Below, one piece after another: positions 5,557 through 6,556 of a stretch of 6,556 bases of DNA (positions within the stretch are counted from its first letter, which is position 1; the number at the start of each line of letters is the position of its first letter). This DNA is from Spirochaetales bacterium Spiro_01 (GTDB lineage: Bacteria > Spirochaetota > Spirochaetia > Sphaerochaetales > Sphaerochaetaceae). The DNA is taken from NCBI GenBank assembly GCA_001604265.1, contig LVBC01000290.1, positions 1 to 6,556 on the forward strand, given 5' to 3'. Position numbers and translations under genes: made by a program. The notes under the pieces are model-generated. The model did not search any database, had not been told where the DNA came from, and worked only from the letters and a program-made list of their open reading frames with translations.

Positions 5557-5580
5557 GAGGCTCGGTAATTACCGGGCCTC
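5557..5580. terminator. Shared bidirectional hairpin between convergent uxaA-operon and lipase genes
   Basis: GAGGCTCGGT (5557-5566) pairs with ACCGGGCCTC (5571-5580) around an AATT loop, ten base pairs with a single mismatch that is a U-G wobble in plus-strand RNA (a C-A mismatch in minus-strand RNA). On the plus strand it is followed by a moderately T-rich stretch (TCTGCTTCTCTG). It starts nine bases after the small-protein stop codon. The TAA stop of the minus-strand lipase gene (5569-5571) lies in the loop region, so lipase translation runs into the structure. It is good as a terminator for the plus operon and less certain for the minus one. Confidence 0.6.
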
Positions 5581-6456
5581 TCTGCTTCTCTGCAGTACGT
5601 ATGTCAGAGACTGGTCCAGAAAGTGGTTGTAGCCGATGGACCTTATCGAGAAGTTCGTGAGCCTATCAAGAATCTCGCCTGAAATCGAGAGGTAGAGCTC
5701 CGGATCCAGATCCTCTGGATGGTAGACTATGTCTGTCCCATATCGTCCCTCTGGAGGAGGAAGTGTCGGCACATAGTCCTCTGCATTTATCAGATTCAAT
5801 GCCAGCGACCGACCTCGCTCCTCTTCAGGGATATTTGTGGAGGGGCATTCGAAGGTGTATGTGAATATCCTGTCTTCGGATGTGAACTCCTCAAGCATCA
5901 CAGAGAGGTGGTTGCAGGCTGCAGCGCCAAGACTGTGTCCTGTTATGAAGAATACATTGTTCCCCTTCTCGAAGTCCTTCGGCTCCATCTCTTCCACATA
6001 GCTTCTGAACTCCTCGAGCACATACTCTGCAGAGTGGTAGAAGGAGTCGACGACCGACTTCAGGTCCGTGATGATATCCTTCACAGAGTAGGTTCCCCGT
6101 ACGACTATCATGAAGTAGTTCACACCCTTTTTTCTCTGATAGGCAAAGGCGCAGACAGGCATCGATACTTCATCGTTGCTGTCATATATCCTGAGCTTCC
6201 TGAAGCCGAGCTTTTCAAGATTCTTCTCAAGTCTCCTGTCTGAAACATAGATGCTTCTTGAAAGAACTGCACCGCTCTTTGCAAGCTCGTCATCGTACAT
6301 CTTTGGTGAATTCTCGAATAGCTTCAGGGACCAATCTACGGGTACTGTTATCTCAGTGCCCTTGTTGTGGACAGAATCGAATATCAGTTTCTTCTCTCTT
6401 GCTGCGAGTGGAAGCAGAATAGCAGCAAGAAGCAGAAGAGTCAGCAGCTTTCTCAT
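5569..6456 (-). CDS. Secreted class-3 lipase-like alpha/beta hydrolase
   Basis: Exported protein of 295 residues. Residues 1-19 are a typical signal peptide (MRK, then an L/A-rich core ending PLAA) with no lipobox Cys, so a free periplasmic or secreted enzyme is expected. The class-3 lipase pattern is intact: oxyanion-side IVVRGTYSVKDIITDL (117-132), nucleophile elbow GHSLG (173-177, S175), acid INAEDYVPTLPP (223-234, D227) and C-terminal NHF (H278). These give a plausible Ser-Asp-His triad. It should hydrolyse ester lipids or other acyl esters; the substrate is unknown. The GTYS...D stretch is the fungal-lipase-type FRGT...DW(L/I)TD block. The ATG lacks a good Shine-Dalgarno (AGGA is about 14 bases away), but the signal peptide fixes the start. 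It converges with the uxaA operon and shows no functional tie to it. Confidence 0.82.
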   Translation of the reverse strand: MRKLLTLLLLAAILLPLAAREKKLIFDSVHNKGTEITVPVDWSLKLFENSPKMYDDELAKSGAVLSRSIYVSDRRLEKNLEKLGFRKLRIYDSNDEVSMPVCAFAYQRKKGVNYFMIVVRGTYSVKDIITDLKSVVDSFYHSAEYVLEEFRSYVEEMEPKDFEKGNNVFFITGHSLGAAACNHLSVMLEEFTSEDRIFTYTFECPSTNIPEEERGRSLALNLINAEDYVPTLPPPEGRYGTDIVYHPEDLDPELYLSISGEILDRLTNFSIRSIGYNHFLDQSLTYVLQRSREAR

Positions 6457-6519
6457 AGGGACAATTTAATCCTATTTGCCCAGTTTATCCATATTCCTTG
6501 GCCTTTTTGCGCTTATGTA

Positions 6520-6547
6520 CTTATATTTAAGACAGGATGGACAGCAA
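6520..6547 (-). promoter_or_regulatory. Candidate promoter of the lipase gene
   Basis: On the minus strand TTGCTG (complement of 6542-6547) is followed after 16 bases by TATAAG (complement of 6520-6525, 5 of 6 to TATAAT). The leader would be about 57 bases to the ATG at 6456. The -10 is good and the -35 weak. The right edge of the window cuts off anything further upstream. Confidence 0.35.
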
Positions 6548-6556
6548 TTTCGACAG

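Noticed and set aside
5719..6243. 174-codon plus-strand open frame opposite the lipase gene
   Set aside because: It is antisense to the catalytic region of a gene with an intact triad, and its Cys/His-rich translation matches no family.

Overview
This window reads as a compact bacterial chromosome segment. Six full-length protein genes of recognisable family and one small protein gene of unknown family fill almost all of it, with short intergenic gaps and no sign of mobile DNA, tRNA, rRNA or CRISPR. The codon mix (many AGA/AGG arginine and ATA isoleucine codons at middling G+C), the KDG-kinase subtype, and the pairing of two half-size chromate-type transporters suggest an anaerobic, probably host-associated bacterium. 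My best guess is a spirochaete of the Sphaerochaetaceae type. This is an impression from protein style, not a phylogenetic result, and Firmicutes cannot be excluded.

Layout from left to right. (1) A 2-keto-3-deoxygluconate kinase gene (kdgK, minus strand) ends in a clear rho-independent terminator at the left edge. (2) A divergent gap of 150 bases leads to a metallo-beta-lactamase-fold hydrolase on the plus strand, with all metal ligands intact. (3) Convergent with it is a three-gene minus-strand operon in the order arsR-type regulator, CHR transporter half 1, CHR transporter half 2. Its genes overlap by 17 and 4 bases, so they are very likely co-transcribed and translationally coupled. (4) A divergent regulatory region of 190 bases holds a perfect 7+7 inverted repeat and, on the plus strand, a possible 26-codon leader ORF whose stop codon overlaps the next start codon. 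(5) The plus-strand uxaA-type altronate dehydratase gene follows, and 23 bases after it a 61-codon gene for an acidic, Met/Asp/Gly-rich repeat protein of unknown function. (6) Convergent with these is a minus-strand gene for a secreted class-3 (alpha/beta-hydrolase) lipase-like protein. A shared hairpin between the two transcripts contains the lipase stop codon.

Functionally, the two sugar-acid enzymes fit together. Altronate dehydratase makes 2-keto-3-deoxy-D-gluconate (KDG) and KdgK phosphorylates it to KDPG, which are the middle steps of hexuronate (pectin sugar) catabolism. They are not in one operon, because the hydrolase and the transporter operon lie between them. The transporter operon looks like an autoregulated ArsR-controlled oxyanion exporter. 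The most unusual items are the leader ORF coupled to uxaA, the small acidic repeat protein behind uxaA, the operator-like palindrome lying in a place where it could control transcription in both directions, and the regulator's non-classical cysteine pattern.
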